From GCA-2688265 sp964527395 (GTDB lineage: Archaea > Nanobdellota > Nanobdellia > Woesearchaeales > GW2011-AR9): a stretch of DNA of 64,000 nucleotides. The notes under the pieces are model-generated. The model was not told where the DNA came from. It saw only the letters and a list, made by a program, of their open reading frames with translations, and did no database searches. The translations under genes and the position numbers were made by a program. Shown piece by piece: positions 16,541-24,993 of this stretch (position 1 is its first letter; every line of letters starts with the position of its first letter). The DNA is taken from positions 39,720 through 103,719 of the forward strand of contig CAZGQD010000001.1 in assembly GCA_964527395.1 (NCBI GenBank). Reading direction: 5' to 3'.

Positions 16541-17877
16541 GTAATGTCATTTACACATTCTTCTGTTTCTTGAGCGTAATGTTCAGCAGCACCTGCAGCA
16601 GCTTCAGCAATTTGAACATATCTTTCAACTCTGGAGTTTGCTTCTTGTGCTTCATTTAATTCTTCATCTGTTGGACCATCTGAAGGGTCAGGTTCAGGTT
16701 CTTCTGGATTTCTTGTATCATTATCATCAGGGTCACTTGGGAAACCAGGTTGTCTTATTCCTCTACCAATTGGTCTTTTAGCTCTTGGAGGAGTTCTTGA
16801 TCTGTCTGGGTCATCATCATTTCCTGGTGGAGTCCTTCTACGTCTTCCTCTAGGCGGGTTAGGTCCTCTTGTACCGTCTTCATTGTCATCATCCTCACCA
16901 GGGTTGCTTTGATCTCCAGGTTGTCTTATGTTCCTATTATCGCCTCTTCTTCTGCCCCTTCTAGGGTTTGGGTTTCTTGAACCGTCTGGGTCATCATCTT
17001 CATGATCGTCATTTGGTGGAGTTCTTCTTCTTCTTTCTCGACCAGCATCTGAACTGTTGTCTCTTGGATCGCTACCTCTTCTACCAGATCTTCCATCTCT
17101 GGAACCATTAGATGCATCTGAACCGTCTGCTCCATCTCTACCATCAGCGCCATCCCTACCGTCAGCTCCATCTCTTGCATTATTGTTTGGAGGTAATTGT
17201 TCTTCATCTCCCATGTCTCTGACAATGATTTCGTTAGCTTTTTTGATGAAGTCGTCAATTTGGTCTATAATATAAGCACAAAAGTCTTCAACTTTTTTGA
17301 TATTTGCTTGTAATGTAGTTACTTTTCTTCTGTAACTGTTAGCAGTAGCTTTTGGAATCTTTTTATGGCAATGTTTTACGTAGAATTCTAAGGCATGGTC
17401 ACAAAGAGTGTGAACAGCTGAAAGGGCTTTATTAATTGGATCTCTAGTTAGTCTATGTGAAACTCTTACATTCCTTCTAGCTTCTTGTAATTTGTTTCTA
17501 ATCCTGCTGGAAAGAGATTTTGCTTCATTCGTAGTTGAATCATCTTTCTTTTTAGATAGAACTTCAGTTCTTAATTCACGACAAAGAGCGATAACTTCTA
17601 AAAGTTTTCTTTTTGCAATCATAAGATATTTCTTACGCATTTCTAATTTGTCTTTTTTTTTTTTTGTCTTTTTTCTTTTTTTGTTCCACTTTTTGAAGTC
17701 TTTTTCAGCTTGTTTTGCTTTTTCTTCTTTTTCATTTTTTTCTGCTTGAGTTTCGAATGATAAGAATTGGAAGAAATACCAAGCTGTGGCTAAAAAAGCA
17801 AAACCAATAGCTACATGTAAGAACTCAACTACTGTACCCCCCACTACCAGAAAGCCTATTAATTCCTCTGCTGTCAT
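16537..17877 (-). CDS. Membrane-anchored coiled-coil protein with disordered Asp/Gly/Arg tail (paralogue A)
   Basis: The start at 17877 is preferred to the long frame from 18009 because the product then begins MTAEELIGFLVVGGTV, exactly as in the paralogue at 19622. Residues 5-45 hold one or two membrane segments (FLHVAIGFAFLATAWYFF). A Lys-rich coiled coil (residues 50-110) and a conserved helical domain (to about 225) follow. The last 210 residues are low-complexity with repeats of DGADGR and RSRTPP type, and end in a short helix. Its stop overlaps the start of the 14552 gene. The N-terminal 225 residues are almost identical to the paralogue, including at DNA level. Confidence 0.7.
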   Translation of the reverse strand: MTAEELIGFLVVGGTVVEFLHVAIGFAFLATAWYFFQFLSFETQAEKNEKEEKAKQAEKDFKKWNKKRKKTKKKKDKLEMRKKYLMIAKRKLLEVIALCRELRTEVLSKKKDDSTTNEAKSLSSRIRNKLQEARRNVRVSHRLTRDPINKALSAVHTLCDHALEFYVKHCHKKIPKATANSYRRKVTTLQANIKKVEDFCAYIIDQIDDFIKKANEIIVRDMGDEEQLPPNNNARDGADGRDGADGRDGADGSDASNGSRDGRSGRRGSDPRDNSSDAGRERRRRTPPNDDHEDDDPDGSRNPNPRRGRRRGDNRNIRQPGDQSNPGEDDDNEDGTRGPNPPRGRRRRTPPGNDDDPDRSRTPPRAKRPIGRGIRQPGFPSDPDDNDTRNPEEPEPDPSDGPTDEELNEAQEANSRVERYVQIAEAAAGAAEHYAQETEECVNDIT

Positions 17878-17911
17878 ACTTGAAAATCGCCTCTTTTGAA
17901 ATTTTGATAAG

Positions 17912-18057
17912 TGATGTTGAGCTATACTCAACGCAGTTAATTTCCGTACATTTTCATATACTAATATTAACTGCGTTTCGAGATACTGAACGAGTGCAAA
18001 TGATTGCATGAAATGTTCGATTATTTTGTTCGTTCAGTATATTCGTTTTGATCAAAA
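17912..18057. promoter_or_regulatory. Cluster of palindromes upstream of paralogue A
   Basis: Within 150 bp there are four inverted repeats. They are GTTGAG-CTATA-CTCAAC (17916-17932); the 12-bp arms 17930-17941 and 17966-17977 (AACGCAGTTAAT and its complement); the 10-bp arms 17983-17992 and 18031-18040 (ATACTGAACG); and the perfect 12-bp palindrome TTTTGATCAAAA (18046-18057). No such sequences precede the paralogue at 19622. They could be operators, a recombination scar from the duplication, or an extrudable origin-like structure. Confidence 0.5.
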
Positions 18058-18085
18058 TAGTTTAGTGAATAATTGTGATCTGTTT

Positions 18086-18652
18086 TTAAGTTGCTGTTGC
18101 ACTTTTTAAGTGGTTGATGTAGTGTAACATTGAGGATAGGATCCAAAACAAGAGTAGGCAAAGTGCAAATTGAACAAATCTAGCTGCTCTTTTGTTACTT
18201 TCATCATTCATCTTTAACCATTCTGGTATCTTGTAGACCATATACATAATTCCAATTGTAGGGCCACCTATAAGGATTAATGAAATTGCAGTTGCCCAGC
18301 CTGCTCCAACAGCGCCAAGAGCTTCTAAAGGTATGAAAATCCCTGAAATGATTGCTAAAATACCTGCTACAATTGCTCCAATAGCAGGATTTGGCTCTTT
18401 TAATGGTTTTAGAACTTTTACATGTTGAATTACTGCATAGAAAATAGCAAAAATTAGGATTGTGATTAAGAATCTCATAAACATTAGTAACATGACGCTT
18501 GATTCCATTCCTGGGATCCATGAAAAACTACCAATTGCGATGACTTTATTGAAAACATTAGTTAATGATTCTACAACATCTGCGTGTGCAATAGGAATAG
18601 CAAGACTTGTTGCTAGAATAGTAGCTATTTTTTGTTTGTTCATCCATCTCAT
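18086..18652 (-). CDS. Small multi-spanning membrane protein with signal-like N-terminus
   Basis: The 188-residue protein begins with a positively charged N-terminus and a hydrophobic stretch ending in IPIAHADVVE, like a cleavable signal or a first membrane helix. Four further hydrophobic segments follow (LLMFMRFLITILIFAIFYAV, GAIVAGILAIISGIFIPLEA, GAGWATAISLILIGGPTIGI, FALCLLLFWILSSML). Its second to fourth segments resemble those of the 24994 protein (RF.LI...FIP...GW......SL), so the two form a family. The layout recalls small pore or pilin-like subunits of secretion systems, but no named family is recognised. An in-frame ATG at 18643 is an alternative start. Confidence 0.6.
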   Translation of the reverse strand: MRWMNKQKIATILATSLAIPIAHADVVESLTNVFNKVIAIGSFSWIPGMESSVMLLMFMRFLITILIFAIFYAVIQHVKVLKPLKEPNPAIGAIVAGILAIISGIFIPLEALGAVGAGWATAISLILIGGPTIGIMYMVYKIPEWLKMNDESNKRAARFVQFALCLLLFWILSSMLHYINHLKSATAT

Positions 18653-18704
18653 GGACGAAAAGAAGTAATTTGGGTTTATAAGGCTTACGTTATGGCGGAG
18701 ATGA

Positions 18705-19622
18705 TTAGTCTTCTCCTCTTCTATTATTAGCAGGTCTTCGTCTTACAATTGCTGCTGGTCTTCCAGGTCTATTTGTATTTCTTGCTCTTGAATCGTTTGT
18801 GCCATTTGTTTCGTCGTTTCCATTTCTGCCATTTCTACTGTTAGTTCCGTTCCTATCATCAGCTCCATCAGTACCATCTCTTCCGTTGTTCCCATCATCT
18901 GTGTCGTTATCAGATCCACTTCTATTGTTGCCTGGAGGAACTGTTTCTTCACCATCCATATCTCTTACAGTGATTTCGTTAGATTTTTTGATGAAATTGT
19001 CAATTTCTCTTACAATATAAGCACAATAATCTTCAACTTTTTTGATATTTGCTTGTAGTGTAGTTACTTTTCTTCTGTAACGGTTAGCAGTGGCTTTTGG
19101 AATCTTTTTATGGCAATGTTTTACGTAGAATTCTAAAGCATGGTCACAAAGAGTGTGAACAGCTGAAAGGGCTTTATTAATTGGATCTCTAGTTAGTCTA
19201 TGTGAAACTCTTACATTCCTTCTAGCTTCTTGTAATTTGTTTCTAATCCTGCTGGAAAGAGATTTTGCTTCATTTGTAGTTGAATCATCTTTCTTTTTAG
19301 ATAGAACTTCAGTTCTTAATTCACGGCAAAGAGCGATTACTTCCAAAAGTTTTCTTTTTGCAATCATAAGATACTTTTTACGCATTTCAAGTTCGTCTTT
19401 TTTCTTTTTTGTCTTTTTTCTTTTTTTGTTCCACTTTTTGAAGTCTTTTTCAGATTTTTTGGCATTTTCTTCTTTTTCATTCTTTTCTTCTTGAGTTTCG
19501 AATGATAAAAACTGAAAGAAATACCAGGCTGTGGCTAAAAAAGCAAAACCGATAGCTACATGTAAGAACTCAACTACTGTGCCTCCTACTACTAGAAAGC
19601 CTATTAATTCCTCTGCTGTCAT
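18705..19622 (-). CDS. Membrane-anchored coiled-coil protein (paralogue B)
   Basis: Starts MTAEELIGFLVVGGTV and is nearly identical to paralogue A (16537-17877) through the membrane segment, Lys-rich coiled coil and helical domain (residues 1-225). The tail differs and is shorter: about 80 residues rich in Asp/Gly/Asn/Thr repeats (RDGTDGADDRNGTN style), ending NNRRGED. The nucleotide sequences of the two conserved parts differ at only scattered positions, which suggests recent duplication or gene conversion. The tail lacks the helix that ends paralogue A. Confidence 0.7.
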   Translation of the reverse strand: MTAEELIGFLVVGGTVVEFLHVAIGFAFLATAWYFFQFLSFETQEEKNEKEENAKKSEKDFKKWNKKRKKTKKKKDELEMRKKYLMIAKRKLLEVIALCRELRTEVLSKKKDDSTTNEAKSLSSRIRNKLQEARRNVRVSHRLTRDPINKALSAVHTLCDHALEFYVKHCHKKIPKATANRYRRKVTTLQANIKKVEDYCAYIVREIDNFIKKSNEITVRDMDGEETVPPGNNRSGSDNDTDDGNNGRDGTDGADDRNGTNSRNGRNGNDETNGTNDSRARNTNRPGRPAAIVRRRPANNRRGED

Positions 19623-19804
19623 CTTTTTCTTTTTTTTATTGGTTGATTTTAGTAAGTGGAGAATGTTTTTGGCTTTATTAATGTTTTTGAATTTTGTTTT
19701 GAAGTTGAGTTGTTTAATTATATGAGTTTAGCTTTGTATTTTGAAGGAGATGATTTGCTATTGTTCAAAAAGCTTATTAAGGTCTATTTGTTTTGTTAGA
19801 TAGT

Positions 19805-22800
19805 ATGGTTGTTAAAAAGATGCAGATAAAGATAGGTTCAAAGTATTTTAGAGGTTTATTGAATGATGGTTCTGATCAGATGAAATTGAGTTTTTTTGAG
19901 GTTTCTGTAATAAAGGGTTTTTTCAAGAAGGTTAGAATTGCATTAATTTTAGATTTAGATAAACCTGGTTCCCGTAGGTCATTATGGAATTTCACTATAG
20001 CTAAACAAGAACTTTTTATGAAGGATTTATTGTCATTTTTGTCTTTAGATGATAGGGTGGAGCTAGCAGATTATAAGGATTTCTTTGATTCTTCTAAAAA
20101 ATGTCGTGAAATTCTTCCTTTTATAAAGATGATCTTAGAGAATTTTTCTAAGTATGAAAAAATTTTTAGTTCACAAGATAAATCTGCTATTTTACTTAAA
20201 TTTAGAAATTCTGTGATTCATTTTGAAGCTTATTTGTTGAATAAAGGAATTGTTAAGAAAAAAAGGACTGCATCTAAAGTAGGCAAGGCTAAAAAAGTTG
20301 AAGGAAAGAAAGCAAAGTCAGGTAAGGCTAAAGTTGAAAAATCTGCAAAGCTTAAGAAAAGTGTTACTAAAAGAGTTTTGAGTAGGTTTAGTGGTAAGAA
20401 GAAAGGATTTTTTAGTAAATTACTTGTTTCTGAAGATTTGGGTGCTTTTGTAGGAACTATTAATTCTGATGAGTTTTTGGTGGCTTTTGAAGGAGTTTCT
20501 AGGTTGAAAAGTGATGGTTTTTGGGATAAATATAGTGAGGAATATTTCAGTAATGCGTTGTCTATTTTTGAGCTTGATGGTCTTAAGTTGGTTGATGGAA
20601 CTGATTATTCCAAATTAGGTAAGGGTGATGTTATTGCTTCAGCTTATTTTAGTGTTGCTTTTAGAGTGGATTTATTGTTTAAAAGATTATTGGCAATTAA
20701 AGGACATTTCGATAAAGGTTATTTCATTGATGGTGATTTAAAGGAAAGTATTGTGTCTTCTTTAGGGATTGTTAAGAAAGAGGTTATTAAATATAAGGGA
20801 AATCTACTGAAGTATAAAATTGCTGAATATAAAAAGCCTAAAATTGGCCTTATCAAAAAAGGGAAGATAAGGCTTGCTAAGGTAGGTTCTGCTAGGAAAA
20901 GATTGAGTTCTAGAGTAAAGAGAATAGGTTCTAAGAAAAGTGGTAAGCATTTTTTTGTAAGGTTGATTGAAAGTAAGGATGTTTTCTTGAAGAAACCTAA
21001 AAATAAAGACTGGAATGAGCTCTTAAAGGTAAAGTTAAATCCAGAACTAGGGTTAGAGTCAGTTGGAGCAGAACTAGTAAGAGATCAAGTGAAAAGTTTA
21101 TTTGATGCTGTAAGAGTTTTTGCTAAGAATGTTGCAGAAGTACAAGAGAAGTTAGAAAGAAAAGGGCCAATAGATCAAAAATTGAAAGATTTGGACATTC
21201 TTTCAGATGAATATCGTGATTCTTTAAGGGCTTCAATGCTTTTAGATGATGAAATTGTTAAACAAAAAAAACAGATTTTGTATTTAATTAATGAAAAGAT
21301 TAAACCAGCATTAGGTCCTTTGGGGTTTTTTGATTTGAAGAAAACTAGAAAACCTTTACCTACAAGGTATACTTTTGGAATTTTGCTACAAATAGGTGGA
21401 TTGAGTAATGAAGAGTATTTAAAGAATCATTTAGGGAAGAAATTAAGTGGAATTCTTTTAGGTCATGTTAATTCTTTGGAAAAGGGGATGGATTATGTTA
21501 TTCAATTATTGCAATTATTTGAATTAACTGAATCTGAAAGAAGGTCAGATCATGGGGAAAGTATGACTGATGTAGAGTTGTTATATTCACTAGGAAATGA
21601 GTTTGAAAGAATTAAAGATTTATTAGTTATCCAGTTAGGATTTTTAGATAAAATAGGTTCTGCTAAGGAGAAGGTTCCTTTAGTTGAGGAAGAATGGGAA
21701 GCAGATGAACATTTTTTCCAACGATTGTTTAAAACTGACAAAATTAGTGAAGGAGAGTTTTTTTCATCGCGAGATTATGCTGTTCTTAGTGCTTCTTTGA
21801 AGAAAGTTAAACATGGGCTTTTAGAAATTAAGGGAAGTTATGCAACTGTTGAAGGTAATAAGTTGAATGCAAAACAAAGAGCAGATTTTTATACTCTTAT
21901 TTTGCAGCAAGTTGCTTTTGTTGTTAAGGAATTAGAGCATGGTTTACATTTTACTCATTCAGAGGAGTCAGCTGCCGGTTTAGCTGCTGTAGATTCTTCT
22001 TTACACAATTTGATTGATTTAATGAAAGATCATCCTTCAGTTCAATATTTTGAAGCAAAGAATGTTGATCCAATAATTGATGCTTTGACTACTTTAGAAG
22101 TTTATTTGAAAGATTTGAATACTCTTGTGACTACGCCTAAAGGTAAATGGAAGAGGATGACTAAAGGTAAACTTAAGAGTTTTAGGTATAGGTCAAAAGG
22201 AAAAAATATTGATGATCATATGGGGAAGATTAGGTTACTTTTGCTTGAGCAGTTAGGGTTTACTCATGAGGTTGTTGATTTTGAGAAAGGTTTTGTGACT
22301 AAAGCAAAAGTATGGCCAGAAGTACACCTTAAGGTTGAAGAAGTTAAAGTTGGTGGGCATAGGTCTTCTAGGGTGGCAGGTGATTTTCAGAGGGTATTAA
22401 TTGATAGTTCTGGTAGTGGTTCTTCTTATCAAGTAAAAATTAGGCAAAATAGGAAAGTAAGACTTGGGAGAAATAAATATGTCTTCAGAAAGGATCATGA
22501 TCATTTTGTGGTGTGTAATTTGGAACGTAAAGAGAAGTTTCAGTTGATTGAGCACGGGATTGAGGGTGAAAAGCTAGTTTCTAGAAAAAAAGGTAGCCAT
22601 CATGCAGTTTCAATGCTTTTGCCATTGCCTTCAAAAGGTCCGCTTGTTCTTGAAAAAAAATATGCTGTTTTTGATTTTGTACCAAAAAAGTATGTGTTTA
22701 TGTCTTTTGAAGGAAAAGCGTATCAAAAGAAGATAGGGATGAAAGATTTGAAGGGGACTTTTGGTAAGATGTCGGTTGGAACAAGGTATTCACGTTATGT

Positions 22801-23191
22801 TGAAAGTGATTTGTTTGGAATGTTTAGAATGGTGGCTCAAGCAATTGGAGATAGAGAAGGAAGAATTAGATTATCTTTGATTTCAGCTTCTAATAGTAAA
22901 TTCGGAGTTGCTTTAAAGCAAGGTGGAAGATACGTTGAGAGAAGGGGATCTACAAAGGTTGTTTATGATGGTCAGAAGGTACAAATGGTTGTTTTACGTG
23001 AGATTGATCCAAAAAAGAAGCTTGCAAAGTTAGTGGTTACAAGTGGAGACCGTAGAAAATTGCATTTTTTCAATATAGATTTAGTTTCTGAAGAGAAAGA
23101 AGGAAAGGTTAGTTTTGATTTAAGAAAATTGTTTGATACAACAATAAATATTTGGTCAGATGCTGATGCAAGGTATTTTTTTGATGAATGA
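19805..23191 (+). CDS. Very large hypothetical protein, 1128 aa
   Basis: The ATG at 19805 is preferred to the upstream frame start because a TATA-like gcttattaag lies about 30 nt before it. The protein is basic and has no evident signal peptide or membrane segment. It alternates long helical regions with Lys-rich linkers (residues 155-205, 350-390). A beta-rich C-terminal third ends in KFGVALKQGGRYVE and a SGDRRKLHFFNIDLV strand pair. That C-terminal module resembles the end of the next gene (FRAVLTQGGKYK and SNDGRKVKYFDIKF). No catalytic motif recognised. The two genes are codirectional, 96 nt apart. Confidence 0.6.
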   Translation: MVVKKMQIKIGSKYFRGLLNDGSDQMKLSFFEVSVIKGFFKKVRIALILDLDKPGSRRSLWNFTIAKQELFMKDLLSFLSLDDRVELADYKDFFDSSKKCREILPFIKMILENFSKYEKIFSSQDKSAILLKFRNSVIHFEAYLLNKGIVKKKRTASKVGKAKKVEGKKAKSGKAKVEKSAKLKKSVTKRVLSRFSGKKKGFFSKLLVSEDLGAFVGTINSDEFLVAFEGVSRLKSDGFWDKYSEEYFSNALSIFELDGLKLVDGTDYSKLGKGDVIASAYFSVAFRVDLLFKRLLAIKGHFDKGYFIDGDLKESIVSSLGIVKKEVIKYKGNLLKYKIAEYKKPKIGLIKKGKIRLAKVGSARKRLSSRVKRIGSKKSGKHFFVRLIESKDVFLKKPKNKDWNELLKVKLNPELGLESVGAELVRDQVKSLFDAVRVFAKNVAEVQEKLERKGPIDQKLKDLDILSDEYRDSLRASMLLDDEIVKQKKQILYLINEKIKPALGPLGFFDLKKTRKPLPTRYTFGILLQIGGLSNEEYLKNHLGKKLSGILLGHVNSLEKGMDYVIQLLQLFELTESERRSDHGESMTDVELLYSLGNEFERIKDLLVIQLGFLDKIGSAKEKVPLVEEEWEADEHFFQRLFKTDKISEGEFFSSRDYAVLSASLKKVKHGLLEIKGSYATVEGNKLNAKQRADFYTLILQQVAFVVKELEHGLHFTHSEESAAGLAAVDSSLHNLIDLMKDHPSVQYFEAKNVDPIIDALTTLEVYLKDLNTLVTTPKGKWKRMTKGKLKSFRYRSKGKNIDDHMGKIRLLLLEQLGFTHEVVDFEKGFVTKAKVWPEVHLKVEEVKVGGHRSSRVAGDFQRVLIDSSGSGSSYQVKIRQNRKVRLGRNKYVFRKDHDHFVVCNLERKEKFQLIEHGIEGEKLVSRKKGSHHAVSMLLPLPSKGPLVLEKKYAVFDFVPKKYVFMSFEGKAYQKKIGMKDLKGTFGKMSVGTRYSRYVESDLFGMFRMVAQAIGDREGRIRLSLISASNSKFGVALKQGGRYVERRGSTKVVYDGQKVQMVVLREIDPKKKLAKLVVTSGDRRKLHFFNIDLVSEEKEGKVSFDLRKLFDTTINIWSDADARYFFDE

Positions 23192-23287
23192 CTTCAATGT
23201 ATTTAAGGAGATTTTGCTTTATTTTTATTGGACTTTTTTAGAAAAAGAATAACTTTTATTAACTACAATTCTATTTGTTTTATTTAG

Positions 23288-24847
23288 ATGTCAACAAGGG
23301 ATGATGGAAGTGGTGCAAGTCCAGGGGATGAGGAGTATGATGGTATTCTTACAGGTGATATAAAAAAGATTAATTTTGGTAAAAGAAACCTTATTGAGAG
23401 GTTGTTTTTTTATGATGATATCAAAAATGTATATATGAGCAGTATTGAACTGAATAATTTTATTCTAACTCTTCAAAGATTGCAAGATGTATTTAGAGAG
23501 ATATTGAGGTTGTACCCTCTTTTTGAAGCTACAAAAGGTAAAACTTCAGCTAAAGGAATGAGTGAACGTTTTGGATATTTTAGTGCTTTAAAGAGTAATT
23601 TTGAGAAAGCTGAGTTTCTGATCAGGGAAGGAATGAGGTTTTTAAGTGTTAGGAAGACAAGTATAGGTACGATAAGGAGAGATAAGAAGGGTTTATCTGT
23701 TTCTTTTCATGATATTATGCGTTTTGCAGCAGATGAATATTCTGGTGCTTTTCCTGAGAAAAAAGTGATTAGTTATTTGTATCATTCTGTTGCAAATATG
23801 AAAGAATTATTGGTGATCTTTAAAGCGAATGCAGGGAAAAAAGATCAAACACCGTTACTTTCGCATATTCGTGATCTGCTTATTCATGAAATGGGATATT
23901 TAGAGAAAATTGAAGATTATGTTACAAAGGCATCAGTTGAAGTTGCTGTAGTTCCAGGTTTACATCTTGAATTGGAAGAGATAAGGGGTAAGAAGAAATT
24001 TGTTCAGGTGATAGAGCAATTTAGAGATATAGGGGTTGAGAGTGATGATTTTGAAGCAAAAAGACCTTTTATGAGTTTTAATGTGCTTAGAAGTGGTAGA
24101 AGAGGTGTAATTTTCACTAAAGATATAAAATATCAGTTTATTGATCATGAAGAAGATGAAGAAATAGAGCTTAAAATCAGAAGAAAAGGGATTTTTGAAT
24201 TGATTGGTCAAGGAGATCATGGAGAAAGAGAAGTTTCTGAGAGGAAGGGAAGATTAAATGAAGTGTCTGTTTTTATTGATATGCCAGAAGACATAGATAG
24301 AAGTGATATTTTAGTTAAGGCTTTTTCGTTGTATGATATTGATTATGAAGAGGATCATTTCTTTGATTATTCAGGCTATGTTTTTCATAAAGGAGGTAGA
24401 AGTTCTTTGCCAGTAACTGTATTAGGTAGGGTTGAGAAAGATAAGCATTTTATGATGAATTGGCGTAGTAATTTACTTAGTGATAGTTGGGACAATTTTC
24501 AAATAGTGGCTGTATGTGATTCAGATGATGAAAACAAAATTCATATGCATATGGTAGCCCACACGTCTGTAAATTTTAGAGCAGTTTTGACTCAAGGTGG
24601 GAAGTATAAAAACCAAATAAGTAATTCAACTCATACATATTTTCAAGGAAGAAGGGTGTCTTTAGCAGTTTTAGATAGGTTAGATGCTAGAAGCAAGAAT
24701 CCGAGACTTGAAATACGTTCTAATGATGGCAGAAAAGTGAAGTATTTTGATATCAAATTTAAGTTTGGAGTTAGAAAAGATAAACATAAAAAGAAGTTAG
24801 ATAAGATAGCAGATGTGAAGTTAGTATTGTGGTGGGGAGTTAAGTAA
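23288..24847 (+). CDS. Hypothetical protein, 519 aa, related to its upstream neighbour
   Basis: Begins MSTRDDGSGASPGDEEYDG. An N-terminal helical half (for example LQRLQDVFREILRLYPLFEA) is followed by a beta-rich C-terminal half. Its final 110 residues align by eye with the end of the 19805 product (LTQGGKY...SNDGRKVKYFDIKF against LKQGGRY...SGDRRKLHFFNIDL). The shared architecture suggests an ancestral duplication with the larger protein gaining extra helical repeats. No membrane segment or enzyme motif. Confidence 0.6.
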   Translation: MSTRDDGSGASPGDEEYDGILTGDIKKINFGKRNLIERLFFYDDIKNVYMSSIELNNFILTLQRLQDVFREILRLYPLFEATKGKTSAKGMSERFGYFSALKSNFEKAEFLIREGMRFLSVRKTSIGTIRRDKKGLSVSFHDIMRFAADEYSGAFPEKKVISYLYHSVANMKELLVIFKANAGKKDQTPLLSHIRDLLIHEMGYLEKIEDYVTKASVEVAVVPGLHLELEEIRGKKKFVQVIEQFRDIGVESDDFEAKRPFMSFNVLRSGRRGVIFTKDIKYQFIDHEEDEEIELKIRRKGIFELIGQGDHGEREVSERKGRLNEVSVFIDMPEDIDRSDILVKAFSLYDIDYEEDHFFDYSGYVFHKGGRSSLPVTVLGRVEKDKHFMMNWRSNLLSDSWDNFQIVAVCDSDDENKIHMHMVAHTSVNFRAVLTQGGKYKNQISNSTHTYFQGRRVSLAVLDRLDARSKNPRLEIRSNDGRKVKYFDIKFKFGVRKDKHKKKLDKIADVKLVLWWGVK

Positions 24848-24993
24848 GGAGAGTTGTTGTTTGTTCTTAGTGTTGATAATGTTATTTTTTTGTTATTTTC
24901 TATAAGTGTAATTAAATGTATAGTTTTCTTAGAAATAGTGTAGTTTTAAGGGATGGTTGTTATAAAATGAATAAAAGTTAAGAAAAAAAAGGA

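Noticed and set aside
14790..16544. Several plus-strand ORFs of 60-90 codons opposite the coiled-coil gene
   Set aside because: They are shadows of a strongly biased Ala/Lys/Glu coding sequence; hydrophobic Ser/Phe/Leu products are the expected reverse translation.
16926..17258. 110-codon ORF in another frame of the paralogue A tail
   Set aside because: It is a frame shadow of the low-complexity repeat region, with biased Met/Glu/Val composition and no start signal.
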